Of a stretch of 23,733 nucleotides of DNA, positions 7,620-15,903 are shown in pieces. The position numbers were made by a program, and so were the translations under genes. The DNA comes from JAJFFW01 sp963922595 (lineage in GTDB: Bacteria; Pseudomonadota; Alphaproteobacteria; Caulobacterales; Parvularculaceae), in contig CAWUIM010000049.1 of assembly GCA_963922595.1 (NCBI GenBank), positions 1 to 23,733 on the forward strand, given 5' to 3'. The number at the start of each line of letters is the position of its first letter. Within the stretch, counting starts at the first letter, position 1. The notes below the pieces were generated by a model. It saw nothing but the letters and a program-made list of their open reading frames with translations, was not told the DNA's origin and ran no database searches.

Positions 7620-9271
7620 AGCCTTCTGAGCGCGATATATCCGCAAAGCGGTCCCAGCGTTTCAGGCGCGCCGTCGCCTTTGCAATCGGGACCGACGCAA
7701 AGCGCTTTTTCAAATCGCTTTTCGCTCAATGGCCGCCATTTTCTTTTATCGCTTGTCGTATTGAAGACGCAGAGGGCTTCTTCGTCGTCGGACTTGCGAT
7801 AGAAAGCGAGCAGCCCGTCCGCTTCTTCCACAAAGGCGATGTCTCCCCAACGCAACGCCGAGCTGCGATGTCTGATATCAATCAGTTTGCGCATGAAATG
7901 TAAGATGGATTGCGGGTCCGCGTTTTGCGTCTCCACCGAGCGGGTTACATGATCAGCGTCGATCGGCAACCATGGAGCGCCGGAGGTGAAGCCCGCTGTT
8001 CTATCTGCGGCGCGCCACGGCATGGGTGTGCGCGCGCCGTCGCGGCCAAGCGTCAGCGGCCAGTTGGTGATCGCTTCGGGATCCTGCAGCAATTCGAAGG
8101 GGACATGCGCCTGCGGAAGGCCCAATTCCTCGCCCTGATAAAGGAAGGCGTTGCCGCGGAACGCCAGCAACAACATGGCGTAGAATTTCGACGCTTGCTC
8201 CGCGTCGCCCGGCGCGGCCCAGCGGCTGATCGCGCGCGGCGCGTCATGGTTTGAAAACGCCCAGGACGGCCACCCTTCGCCTTCCGCGCCGGGCCACTCG
8301 GTGATCGACTGCTTGATCAGATCGTTCGTTAATTGCTCAGCATAGAGAAAGGCGAAATTGTAAGCGGAATTCAGATGTTTTTGATCGGCGGTGAACGCTT
8401 TCATTTCCGCGAGCGGGTTGGGCCCGCCGACTTCAGCGACGGTGAAGATGTCGTGATATTGATCGGTGAGGGCGCGAATTCTTTCCAGAAACGCGGCGAT
8501 ATCCGGATGTGACTGGTTGAATTTATGAATCTGGAAATCGAAGGGGCGTGTGCGGATTTTTCCGTCGTCCGGCGCCGGCGGGTTGTCGCGCATTTGCGGG
8601 TCATGCATGGCGAAATTAATCGCATCGAGCCGGAAGCCGTCGACGCCGCGATCAAGCCAGAATTTGGCGACGCCGAGCAGCGCGTCCTGTACCTCGCTAT
8701 TGTGGACGTTCAGGTCAGGCTGGCTGCTCAGGAAATTGTGGAGATAATATTGCTGGCGGCGGCTATCCCATTCCCACGATCCGCCGCCGAAGACCGACTG
8801 CCAGTTATTCGGCGGCGAGCCGTCCGGTTTCGGGTCGGCCCACACATACCAGTCCGCTTTTGGATTTGTGCGGTCCTTGCGGCTCTCTTCAAACCAGGGG
8901 TGTTGATCGGACGTATGCGAATAGACCTGGTCAATAATGACTTTCAGGCCCAGCGCATGCGCCTTTTCAATCAATGCGTCGAAGTCGGCGAGGGTTCCGA
9001 AAATCGGATCCACATCGCAATAGTCCGCCACGTCATAGCCGAAGTCGCGCATGGGCGAGGTGAAGAACGGCGAGAGCCAGACGGCGTCCACGCCAAGGCT
9101 CGCCACATGATCGAGACCCTCGATAGCGCCGGGAAGATCGCCGATACCGTCGCCGTTGGAATCGAGAAAGCTGCGCGGGTAAATCTGATAGATGACAGCG
9201 CCGCGCCACCAGGGGGATGCGTCGGCTGCGCGCGGGGCGAGGCGATCATCGGCGTGGTCAAATGCGGTCAT
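7616..9271 (-). CDS. GH13 alpha-glucosidase (oligo-alpha-glucosidase), cytosolic
   Basis: A 551-aa GH13 enzyme that releases glucose from non-reducing ends of short alpha-glucans. WWRGAVIYQIYPRSF starts the barrel, and the GDLPGAIEGLDHVASLGVDAVWLSPF segment is typical of oligo-1,6-glucosidase/alpha-glucosidase subfamilies. Catalytic residues are all visible: nucleophile Asp216 in GFRLDAINF, acid/base Glu280 in VAEVGG and Asp343 in SNHDAPR. There is no signal peptide, so it should act on imported sugar in the cytoplasm. I chose ATG 9271, whose ATGA overlaps the stop of the upstream amylase; ATG 9286 would add five residues. It shares a palindromic TTAA with the stop of the convergent lacI gene. 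Linkage specificity (1,4 or 1,6) cannot be settled from sequence alone. Confidence 0.92.
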   Translation of the reverse strand: MTAFDHADDRLAPRAADASPWWRGAVIYQIYPRSFLDSNGDGIGDLPGAIEGLDHVASLGVDAVWLSPFFTSPMRDFGYDVADYCDVDPIFGTLADFDALIEKAHALGLKVIIDQVYSHTSDQHPWFEESRKDRTNPKADWYVWADPKPDGSPPNNWQSVFGGGSWEWDSRRQQYYLHNFLSSQPDLNVHNSEVQDALLGVAKFWLDRGVDGFRLDAINFAMHDPQMRDNPPAPDDGKIRTRPFDFQIHKFNQSHPDIAAFLERIRALTDQYHDIFTVAEVGGPNPLAEMKAFTADQKHLNSAYNFAFLYAEQLTNDLIKQSITEWPGAEGEGWPSWAFSNHDAPRAISRWAAPGDAEQASKFYAMLLLAFRGNAFLYQGEELGLPQAHVPFELLQDPEAITNWPLTLGRDGARTPMPWRAADRTAGFTSGAPWLPIDADHVTRSVETQNADPQSILHFMRKLIDIRHRSSALRWGDIAFVEEADGLLAFYRKSDDEEALCVFNTTSDKRKWRPLSEKRFEKALCVGPDCKGDGAPETLGPLCGYIALRRL

Positions 9272-11139
9272 TCGCTGACGTCCCATTCATTCGATTTGCA
9301 GATCACATATCCCCAGGCGGGAACGGTGACGCGAACATTGCCCGTGGCGGCGGCCCGGCGCACGCACGACCCGGCGACTTTTTTCCATGAGGTCGAGCGC
9401 GGATCAACATCGATATTTTCGGATCGATCCGTGTCGGAAGCGTTAAAAGCGATCAGATATTCGCCACCTTTTTCGCCGCTCCGCGATACGGCGAGAAAGC
9501 CGCTATCATGGTCCGCCTTTCGGATTGTCTGCGCGCCGCGGCGCAGGGCTGCGTGTTTGCGGTAAAGCGAAGCCATTTTCGCAATCGCCTTAAAGAGCGG
9601 GTGTCTAGTATCAAAGTTTTCGTCCGCCGTCGTCGCCGACGTGCCGATCAGATCATTGTCGTTGTAGCTTTCGACCCGGCTCGGAAACATCGTCTCGCGC
9701 GAGGCCTGATCGTTGCCGTCGCCGTTAAACCCCTGTTCGTCGCCATAATAGATCACCGGCGCGCCGCGCAGGAAAAACATCATAGCGTGGGCGAGGCGCA
9801 CCCGATCGAAAATTTGCGCGTTTGTGAGGTCCGGATTTTCCTGGCGCACAAACATGGCGAACCGGCCCATGTCGTGATTGCCGATAAAGACGGGCAGTTT
9901 GCGCGCGGTCGCTTCGCCGCCTTCATGGAGCGCGTCGGCGTAAAAGAGATCGGCGAATGTTTGCGCCGGCTCGCCTTTGGCGACGACCCGCGTGACCGCC
10001 GATTGGAACGCGAAATCAAGCACCGTGGGGAAGCCGTCGACACGGGTGAACCGCGCCAGCCTGCCGGCGTCCGGCTCGTAGGCTTCGCCGAAAATATAGA
10101 AGTTCGGAATGCCCGCAGCGGCCGCTCTCTCCAGCATCGCCTTTGTGAACGGTCCCCAGAATTCGGAGGAGACATGTTTGGCCGTATCGATCCGGAACCC
10201 GTCGATTTTGTATTCTTCGATCCAGTTTCCAAAAATCTCGATCATGCCGTCAAGGACGCGTGGATGTTCCGTCAGCAGATCGTCAAGCCCGGCGAAGTCG
10301 CCATAGCGCGAGCTTTCGCCGATCCAGAAGCTGTCGCCGCGATTGTGGTAGTAGATCGGATCGTTGAGCCAGGCCGGGACTTTGATGTCTTTCTCGGCCT
10401 CGGAGACAAAGGGCGTATAAGCGTAGTCAGCGCGCGTCAATTTTGAGAAATTTTCGCGCGTCTGAAACGAAGGCTGGTCGCCCATAAAGCCGGCATTGAT
10501 TTTCTTGCCGTCCGCATCGCCGCGGGTGGCGTACGGATAATCGGATTTCGACCGGTACGCGCAGCCCTCGCTCTTGTCGCCGCCGTTCGATTGCGCCGTA
10601 TCGTGACATTCGCGATAGGCGATGACGTCTGCGGTATGATTGGTGATGATGTCGAGATAGATCTTTATCCCGCGCGCATGGGCGGCGTCGACGAAGGCCT
10701 TTAAGTCCTCGTTTGTGCCGAAATGCGGATCGACGCGGGTGAAATCCGTGATCCAATAGCCGTGATAGCCGGCGGACTCTTCGCCGGGCCCGCCTTGAAC
10801 AGGTTTGTTTTTATAAATCGGTCCGAGCCAGATCGCCGTTGCGCCGAGCTTTTCGATATAATCGAGCCGCTTTGTAAGCCCCTTCAAATCGCCGCCGTTG
10901 AAGAAGCCTTTATGCGTGGGATCGAACCCGTGGGTGAGGCGGTCGCCTTCATAGCCGCCACGGTCATTCTCCGTGTCCCCATTTTCAAAACGGTCTGGCA
11001 GGACGAAGTAGATGACTTCATCTTCCGGCGGGCGCTGCAGATAATCCGTATCGGGTTTATTAGCGGCGGCCTGCGCCCCTGAAACGCATGCGGCGAGAGC
11101 GATGAGACCTCCCGCTATTTGGCTTCGGCTCCAAGACAT
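9268..11139 (-). CDS. Exported GH13 alpha-amylase / cyclomaltodextrinase-like enzyme
   Basis: A 623-aa glycoside hydrolase with a Sec signal peptide (hydrophobic IAGGLIALAACVSG core, likely cut after AQA near residue 24), so it acts in the periplasm or outside. The YFVLPDRFENGD start of the barrel and GYHGYWITDFTRVDPHFGT are typical of GH13 amylases. Catalytic residues are nucleophile Asp318 in GFRIDTAKH, acid/base Glu352 in IFGEAYE and Asp423 in GNHDMGR. A C-terminal beta domain completes the length. It is first in the - strand operon; the alpha-glucosidase start overlaps its stop by ATGA. It would trim starch fragments or maltodextrins before or after passage through the divergent TonB receptor. 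Operator B lies 80-93 bp upstream of its start. Confidence 0.92.
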   Translation of the reverse strand: MSWSRSQIAGGLIALAACVSGAQAAANKPDTDYLQRPPEDEVIYFVLPDRFENGDTENDRGGYEGDRLTHGFDPTHKGFFNGGDLKGLTKRLDYIEKLGATAIWLGPIYKNKPVQGGPGEESAGYHGYWITDFTRVDPHFGTNEDLKAFVDAAHARGIKIYLDIITNHTADVIAYRECHDTAQSNGGDKSEGCAYRSKSDYPYATRGDADGKKINAGFMGDQPSFQTRENFSKLTRADYAYTPFVSEAEKDIKVPAWLNDPIYYHNRGDSFWIGESSRYGDFAGLDDLLTEHPRVLDGMIEIFGNWIEEYKIDGFRIDTAKHVSSEFWGPFTKAMLERAAAAGIPNFYIFGEAYEPDAGRLARFTRVDGFPTVLDFAFQSAVTRVVAKGEPAQTFADLFYADALHEGGEATARKLPVFIGNHDMGRFAMFVRQENPDLTNAQIFDRVRLAHAMMFFLRGAPVIYYGDEQGFNGDGNDQASRETMFPSRVESYNDNDLIGTSATTADENFDTRHPLFKAIAKMASLYRKHAALRRGAQTIRKADHDSGFLAVSRSGEKGGEYLIAFNASDTDRSENIDVDPRSTSWKKVAGSCVRRAAATGNVRVTVPAWGYVICKSNEWDVSE

Positions 11140-11194
11140 TCTTCCGGTCCCTCGTCAATATTCTTGTTTGGCGGATGTTCCTCTTTGTTGCGGC

Positions 11195-11223
11195 TTTCTG
11201 CCAGAGGGCGTAAAAAATTGCAA
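11195..11223 (-). promoter_or_regulatory. Weak candidate promoter for the amylase-glucosidase operon
   Basis: Read on the - strand, TTGCAA (11223-11218) is followed after 17 bp by CAGAAA (11200-11195). The -10 is poor, so this rests mainly on the same TTGCA-operator geometry seen at the other promoters of the island. Confidence 0.25.
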
Positions 11224-11232
11224 GAAATTACA
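11219..11232 (-). promoter_or_regulatory. Proposed LacI-family operator B
   Basis: TGCAAGAAATTACA on the + strand (TGTAATTTCTTGCA on the - strand) differs from operator A at one base. It lies 80-93 bp upstream of the amylase start, and its TTGCA end overlaps the candidate -35 of that operon. Binding by the LacI-type regulator is inferred from recurrence across the island. Confidence 0.55.
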
Positions 11233-11241
11233 TTTTTGACT

Positions 11242-11266
11242 GTTGCGCGATTGCAACCCGCGTTGC
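11242..11266. repeat. Overlapping GTTGC/GCAAC inverted repeats
   Basis: GTTGC (11242-11246), GCAAC (11253-11257) and GTTGC (11262-11266) form two alternative inverted repeats sharing the central arm; the second, GCAAC-CCGC-GTTGC, has a GC-rich centre nearer to the classical LacI operator form. It sits between operators B and D and may be a site for the same or another regulator. It could also be coincidence. Confidence 0.3.
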
Positions 11267-11382
11267 GGTGGTGGTGTTCAAATAAATTGAAAGAAAACAA
11301 TGTATTAAAATTACACCAGTGTTTTTGATTGCGCGCGCCAATCGACAAAACCAGTGAAAAACAAGGTGAGGCGTTTTGGTCA

Positions 11383-11411
11383 TTGCACAAAATTGTCAAA
11401 TCTTGCATAAC
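11383..11411 (+). promoter_or_regulatory. Candidate promoter for the TonB-receptor gene
   Basis: TTGCAC (11383-11388) and CATAAC (11406-11411) are 17 bp apart. Initiation near 11418 would leave a short leader of about 35 nt with GGGAGGGG as the ribosome site. Operator D covers the -35 and the start of the spacer, a classic repression position. Confidence 0.45.
11384..11397 (+). promoter_or_regulatory. Proposed LacI-family operator D
   Basis: TGCACAAAATTGTC keeps the TGCA half-site and the AAATTGT right side seen at operator C. It is the most degenerate of the + strand copies but lies exactly over the -35 region of the receptor promoter, 56-69 bp before the start codon. Confidence 0.45.
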
Positions 11412-11452
11412 CGAATCACAAAAACCTGTTTGACCCATTAGGGAGGGGTACA

Positions 11453-14266
11453 ATGACCAGACTGACGCTTCGCAGCGTGTTACTCGGCTGCGCATCAAGC
11501 ATCGCCTTCGCGCCCACCGCCTTCGCTCAGGATGAAGAGCCGGCTGACGAAATTATTGTTCAGGGCTTCCGCAGCTCTCTTGAAAACTCGGTTGCGACAA
11601 AGAAGAACGAGAAGTCGATTGTTGAAGCGGTTTCGGCCGAAGACATCGGTAAACTGCCGGACGTCTCGATTGCTGAATCGCTCGGCCGCCTACCGGGCAT
11701 CGCGACGCAGCGTCTTAACGGGCGTTCAAGCGTTCTTTCAATCCGCGGTCTGGGCCCCGATTTCTCAACAGCATTGCTGAACGGACGTGAGCAGGTCACG
11801 ACCAACGATAACCGCGGGGTTGAATTCGATCAGTACCCAGCGGAACTTCTGGGATCAGCAGTCGTTTATAAAACGCCATACGCCGGCTTGATTGGCCAAG
11901 CCTTCGCCGGCACGGTCGATTTGCGCACGGTCCGTCCGCTCGATAAGTCCGACCGTGTCGTTTCCTTTAGCGGTCGCTATGAGTTCAACGGTCAAGAAGC
12001 GCTGAACCCCGACGCCAGCAACCAAGGGTTCCGCGTCACCGGAACAATCATCGATCAGTTTGCGGATGACACACTCGGCGTTGCGGTTGGTCTCGCCTAT
12101 CAGCAATCCCCGCAGCAACTTCAGCAGTTTAATGCTTGGGGCTATGCCGGCGCCGGCACGGATGCCGATCCGCTGCTTATCGGCGGTGCAAACGGTCGTT
12201 TTGGCGCTTCGAACGAATTGGATCGTGTCGGCGGATTCTTCACGCTTGAGTATGAGCCGGACGATCAGTTTTCGTCAGCGATTGATATCTTCTACACGGA
12301 CTTTTCTGAGGACCAGCCAGTACGCGGTATTGAATTCCCGCTCGGATTTGGCGGCGGATTCGGCGTGGTCAATGGGCCAGTAACGTCTACTCAAGACGGA
12401 TTCGCGACTGCGGGTTCCTTTGAGAATGTCCGCGGCGTTGTTCGCAACGACTTTAATGAGCGGCGCGCTGAATTGTTCTCTGCAGGCTGGAACGGTAAAT
12501 TTGATAGCGACACCTGGGGCGTAGAACTCGATATCAGCTTCTCCCGCGCCACACGCCGCGATCGCTTGATAGAATCGTACTCCGGCACGGGTTTCGGTTC
12601 GGACGGCGGTGTCGCCGACATTATCACTTTCACCCAGCAGCCCGGAGAGCGGCCATCATTCACCTCGCAATTAGATTACTCTGATCCATCCCTCCTCGTG
12701 CTGACTGATCCGCTCGGTTGGGGCGGCGGCAGTGACGTGGTGCAGGCGGGCTTCATCAATGCGCCAGACACCGATGATCAATTGTGGCACTTGAAGGCGG
12801 CTGTTGATCGCGATTTGGAATTTGGCCTTGTTGACAACGTGGAAGTTGGCTTCGACTGGGCGATGCGTGAGAAAGAGCGTCAGATTCTCCAGCAATTCTT
12901 GACGCTTCCGGGCGGTCCTGTCTTGATTTCGGACGGCGCGGTTACGACGGCGCCGCTTCCTGCTGATCTCCTGGAAAACTTCACGGGCGCCGATTTCCTC
13001 GGATTTGGACCGCAGGTTGCTTACGACACTCGCGCGCTCGTAGATAATTTCTATGTACCTGTATCGGTTGCGCTATCGTCATTTAGCACGCCGCAAGACT
13101 GGATTGTGAGCGAAGATGTGCTCACCGGTTGGGTGCGCTTCAATCTAAACGGTGACGTTGGCTCTGTTCCTCTTACGGGGAACATTGGTCTGCAGGTGGT
13201 GCATACGGATCAAGTCTCCGAGGGCTCGCGCGTCAGTCCAGGCGGGGCGACTTCGGGCGTCCTTGACTCTGGATTCATCCCCGTCACGGACGGCATCAGC
13301 TACACGCAATTCTTGCCGAGCGCGAACCTAATCTTCGAGCTTGGTGACGACACATTCTTACGTCTCGGCGCCTCACGTTCCATTGCGCGTGCAAGACTTG
13401 ATCAGCTGAACGCTAGTGTCTCGTTGAGCGTTAACCGAACGGCGCGACTTGATGCGACGTTGGACGAGATTGCTGCTGACCCCGCCAATAATGCATTTGT
13501 TTTCAGTGCGAGCGGCGGAAATCCGCGACTGCGTCCGTACCTCGCCAACCAATTCGATATTTCGCTTGAGCATTATTTCGGCGGATCGAGCTACATTGCG
13601 CTTGCAGGTTACTACAAAGACATCGAAGATTTTGTGAACCCGAGCGACGGCTTCTTGGTCGACTTCGCTGACTTTGCAGATGCTGAACTGACACCTGCGG
13701 AGCGGGCTCAATTGGGCACTACCTTCGGACCATTTAGCGGACCGACAAATGATGGTGACGGCCGCATTGCGGGTGTCGAGCTTACACTGTCCCTCGGGGG
13801 TGATCTCATTTCAGATTCACTTAGTGGATTTGGTTTGATAACAAGCCCGTCATGGGTGGACAGCGAAGTTGAGCTGATTTCCAACAGCGGGGCCTTTGGC
13901 GATGATACGTCAGTGGCTTTCCCAATCCCCGGTCTTTCTGAATGGGTCGTTAACTCGACGCTCTTCTACGAGACAGGCGGATTTGAAGCACGCGTCAGCC
14001 ATCGGTTCCGGTCGAGCTTCCTGGCGGAAGTGTCGGGCATCTCCGCGACCCGCGTCATTCGCCAGTCCGGTTCTGAGTCGATTATTGACGCCCAGGTCGG
14101 ATATGCCTTTCAACAGGGACCGCTTGAGGGGGTTCGTGTCACTGTGCAGGGGCTAAACCTCACCGATGAGAATTTCCGGACGTTCAATGACGCGGATGAA
14201 ATTCAAATCATCGACGACCAGCGGTTTGGACGCACGTTCCTGATCGGGGCGTCCTACAGCTTCTAA
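11453..14266 (+). CDS. TonB-dependent outer-membrane receptor (maltodextrin uptake type)
   Basis: A 937-aa outer-membrane channel that takes up ligand using TonB/proton-motive energy. A signal peptide with hydrophobic core precedes the AFA-Q cut near residue 26; DEIIVQGF is the TonB-box region, followed by a plug domain (about residues 50-165, with SIAESLGRLPGI, LSIRGLGPD and the GTVDLRT end). The rest forms the 22-strand barrel and ends in Tyr-Ser-Phe, the outer-membrane insertion signal. The plug matches the Xanthomonas/Caulobacter subgroup (TIGR01782 type) that includes Caulobacter MalA. ATG 11453 follows GGGAGGGG. Divergent amylase genes and the flanking LacI-type sites argue for maltodextrin as ligand. 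No SusD partner is present, as expected outside Bacteroidota. A strong terminator ends the transcript at 14293-14326. Confidence 0.93.
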   Translation: MTRLTLRSVLLGCASSIAFAPTAFAQDEEPADEIIVQGFRSSLENSVATKKNEKSIVEAVSAEDIGKLPDVSIAESLGRLPGIATQRLNGRSSVLSIRGLGPDFSTALLNGREQVTTNDNRGVEFDQYPAELLGSAVVYKTPYAGLIGQAFAGTVDLRTVRPLDKSDRVVSFSGRYEFNGQEALNPDASNQGFRVTGTIIDQFADDTLGVAVGLAYQQSPQQLQQFNAWGYAGAGTDADPLLIGGANGRFGASNELDRVGGFFTLEYEPDDQFSSAIDIFYTDFSEDQPVRGIEFPLGFGGGFGVVNGPVTSTQDGFATAGSFENVRGVVRNDFNERRAELFSAGWNGKFDSDTWGVELDISFSRATRRDRLIESYSGTGFGSDGGVADIITFTQQPGERPSFTSQLDYSDPSLLVLTDPLGWGGGSDVVQAGFINAPDTDDQLWHLKAAVDRDLEFGLVDNVEVGFDWAMREKERQILQQFLTLPGGPVLISDGAVTTAPLPADLLENFTGADFLGFGPQVAYDTRALVDNFYVPVSVALSSFSTPQDWIVSEDVLTGWVRFNLNGDVGSVPLTGNIGLQVVHTDQVSEGSRVSPGGATSGVLDSGFIPVTDGISYTQFLPSANLIFELGDDTFLRLGASRSIARARLDQLNASVSLSVNRTARLDATLDEIAADPANNAFVFSASGGNPRLRPYLANQFDISLEHYFGGSSYIALAGYYKDIEDFVNPSDGFLVDFADFADAELTPAERAQLGTTFGPFSGPTNDGDGRIAGVELTLSLGGDLISDSLSGFGLITSPSWVDSEVELISNSGAFGDDTSVAFPIPGLSEWVVNSTLFYETGGFEARVSHRFRSSFLAEVSGISATRVIRQSGSESIIDAQVGYAFQQGPLEGVRVTVQGLNLTDENFRTFNDADEIQIIDDQRFGRTFLIGASYSF

Positions 14267-14292
14267 ACACGCTTCCTCCCGGGCGCGTTTAG

Positions 14293-14326
14293 GCCCTGCC
14301 GATCTTCATTGTCGGCAGGGCTTTTT
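14293..14326 (+). terminator. Intrinsic terminator after the TonB-receptor gene
   Basis: GCCCTGCCGA (14293-14302) pairs perfectly with TCGGCAGGGC (14312-14321) around a 9-nt loop and is followed at once by TTTTT (14322-14326). It begins 27 bp after the receptor stop and lies before the halogenase start at 14383, so it should reduce or stop read-through into that gene. Confidence 0.9.
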
Positions 14327-14382
14327 GCGTCTTGATGCGTTGGTTCGATTTAAGCATGCTATTGCAGAAAGGTTCCTGGAGC

Positions 14383-15879
14383 ATGGCGACAGCAATTCGT
14401 TCGGTTTTGATCGTAGGCGGCGGCTCCGCCGGCTGGATGGCGGCTGCGGTTCTGTCGAAAGCGTTCGGCCGTTCGATCGAGATCACACTTGTGGAGTCCG
14501 AAGCGATCGGCACGGTCGGCGTCGGCGAGGCCACGATCCCGCAAATCCACCACATCAACCGTTTCCTGGGCGTTGATGAAAACGTCTTTATCCGGAAGAC
14601 GCAGGCGAGTTTCAAACTTGGCGTTCAATTTAATGGATGGCGCCGCGCCGGGCAGTCTTATTTGCACGCCTTCGGTGACATCGGCATGCCCCTTGGCTTC
14701 TCGCCGTTTCACCATTACTGGCTGCGCGCGCTTGCCGCCGGCGACGATACGTCGTTATGGGCTTACTCGATTAACGCCGAAGCGGCGATGAAAAACCGCT
14801 TCCAGCGTCTGGATCGCATTGGATCGTCGAACCTCACCGGCGTGAGATACGCCTTCCACTTTGACGCGGGGCTTTATGCTCAATTTTTGCGCGCTTTCGC
14901 CGAAGAGCGCGGGGTGACGCGCAAGGAAGGCAAAGTCGTCGATGTGGCGCTTGATGGGGATACGGGCGCCATTCGCTCGGTTCAGCTTGAGGACGGCGGC
15001 GCGTTGGAAGCCGATCTTTTTATCGATTGTTCGGGCTTTCGCGGGCTTTTAATCGAAGGCGCGCTAAAGGCGGGCTATGAAGACTGGACGCACTGGCTGC
15101 CCTGCGACCGGGCGGTGGCGCTTCCTTGCGCCCATGGCGATGTGTTCCGTCCGTATACGCAGGCGACGGCGCGCAAAGCCGGTTGGCAATGGCGCATTCC
15201 GTTGCAACACCGCGTGGGCAACGGCCATGTCTATTGCAGCGAACACATCAGCGATGATGAAGCCCAGGCGATTTTGCTGGAAAATCTGGAAGGCGCCCCG
15301 CAGGCCGAGCCGCGGTTTTTAAGGTTTCAGACCGGCATGCGCAAAAATGTCTGGGTCAAGAATTGTGTGGCGATCGGCCTCGCCAGCGGTTTCATGGAGC
15401 CGCTTGAATCCACGTCTATCCATCTCATCCAGTCGATGATCAGCCGCTTGATTTCCATGTTCCCGGACAAAACTTTCGATCCGGCGTTGCTCGCTGCGTA
15501 CAATGCGCAGACCCGCGTTGAATTTGAGCGCATTCGGGATTTCCTGATCCTTCATTATCACGCTAACGAACGCGAAGACTCCGACTTTTGGAAACAATGC
15601 CGCGAGATGGCGATCCCGGAAACGCTGCAACACAAGATCGATCTTTTCAGGGCGAGTGGGCGCGTTGTCCGGGAGCAGGACGAACTTTTCCTTGAGCCCG
15701 GCTGGGTTCAGGTAATGGTGGGGCAGGGGATCATCCCGCGGGCCTATCATCCCGCTGCGGATCAACTCTCGGAGGCGGACCTTACAAAGTTTTTCGCCGA
15801 TCTGAAGACGATTATCGGACGCGCTGTGGACACGCTCCCATCCCACGAAGCGTTCATTCGCGACAATTGCGCGGCTTAA
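14383..15879 (+). CDS. Flavin-dependent (tryptophan-type) halogenase 1
   Basis: A 498-aa cytosolic FADH2-dependent halogenase family protein; such enzymes oxidise halide to hypohalous acid and transfer it to an electron-rich ring. Visible motifs are the FAD fold GGGSAGWMAA (residues 12-21), the catalytic Lys78 in SFKLGVQF (Lys79 of PrnA), the family signature Trp268-x-Trp270-x-Ile-Pro, and Glu342 in EPLES (Glu346 of PrnA), so it looks competent. I chose ATG 14383, which places GGG at residue 12 as in relatives; ATG 14335 or TTG 14332 would add 16-17 poorly conserved residues. It lies 116 bp after the TonB receptor, beyond a strong terminator, with no clear promoter of its own. Substrate is unknown; tryptophan is only the family name. 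Its end faces halogenase 2 across 24 bp. Confidence 0.9.
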   Translation: MATAIRSVLIVGGGSAGWMAAAVLSKAFGRSIEITLVESEAIGTVGVGEATIPQIHHINRFLGVDENVFIRKTQASFKLGVQFNGWRRAGQSYLHAFGDIGMPLGFSPFHHYWLRALAAGDDTSLWAYSINAEAAMKNRFQRLDRIGSSNLTGVRYAFHFDAGLYAQFLRAFAEERGVTRKEGKVVDVALDGDTGAIRSVQLEDGGALEADLFIDCSGFRGLLIEGALKAGYEDWTHWLPCDRAVALPCAHGDVFRPYTQATARKAGWQWRIPLQHRVGNGHVYCSEHISDDEAQAILLENLEGAPQAEPRFLRFQTGMRKNVWVKNCVAIGLASGFMEPLESTSIHLIQSMISRLISMFPDKTFDPALLAAYNAQTRVEFERIRDFLILHYHANEREDSDFWKQCREMAIPETLQHKIDLFRASGRVVREQDELFLEPGWVQVMVGQGIIPRAYHPAADQLSEADLTKFFADLKTIIGRAVDTLPSHEAFIRDNCAA

Positions 15880-15903
15880 GGCGCGGGCGGGAAGGGGCCG
15901 TCG

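Larger units (their letters stand above)
11140..11452 (+). other. Divergent control region between the amylase and TonB-receptor operons
   Basis: This 313-bp gene-free stretch holds operator B and a weak promoter towards the amylase, operator D and a promoter towards the receptor, the overlapping GC-rich inverted repeats at 11242-11266, and an A+T-rich stretch at about 11278-11316 that includes TGTATTAAAATTACA (11301-11315, arms TGTA/TACA). The centres of B and D are 165 bp apart. I see no convincing small coding region on either strand. Confidence 0.6.

Noticed and set aside
8525..9565. Open frame of 346 codons on the + strand across the alpha-glucosidase and amylase genes
   Set aside because: It is a shadow of two GH13 genes on the other strand with clear catalytic residues; no ribosome site or recognisable motif.
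9508..10446. Open frame of 312 codons on the + strand inside the amylase gene
   Set aside because: It is antisense to conserved GH13 sequence, with composition typical of a complementary-frame artefact.
11301..11315. TGTATTAAAATTACA as a further operator copy
   Set aside because: It is one base longer than the motif and only its right half (AAATTACA) matches; kept as an observation in the control-region entry.
11413..11417. GAATC (CcrM-type GANTC) next to the proposed receptor start site
   Set aside because: A single 5-bp site is expected often by chance; no clustering was seen that would show cell-cycle control.
11115..11498. Open frame of 127 codons on the - strand through the divergent control region
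   Set aside because: It spans operators and promoters, has no ribosome site, and its codon use is unlike the neighbouring genes.
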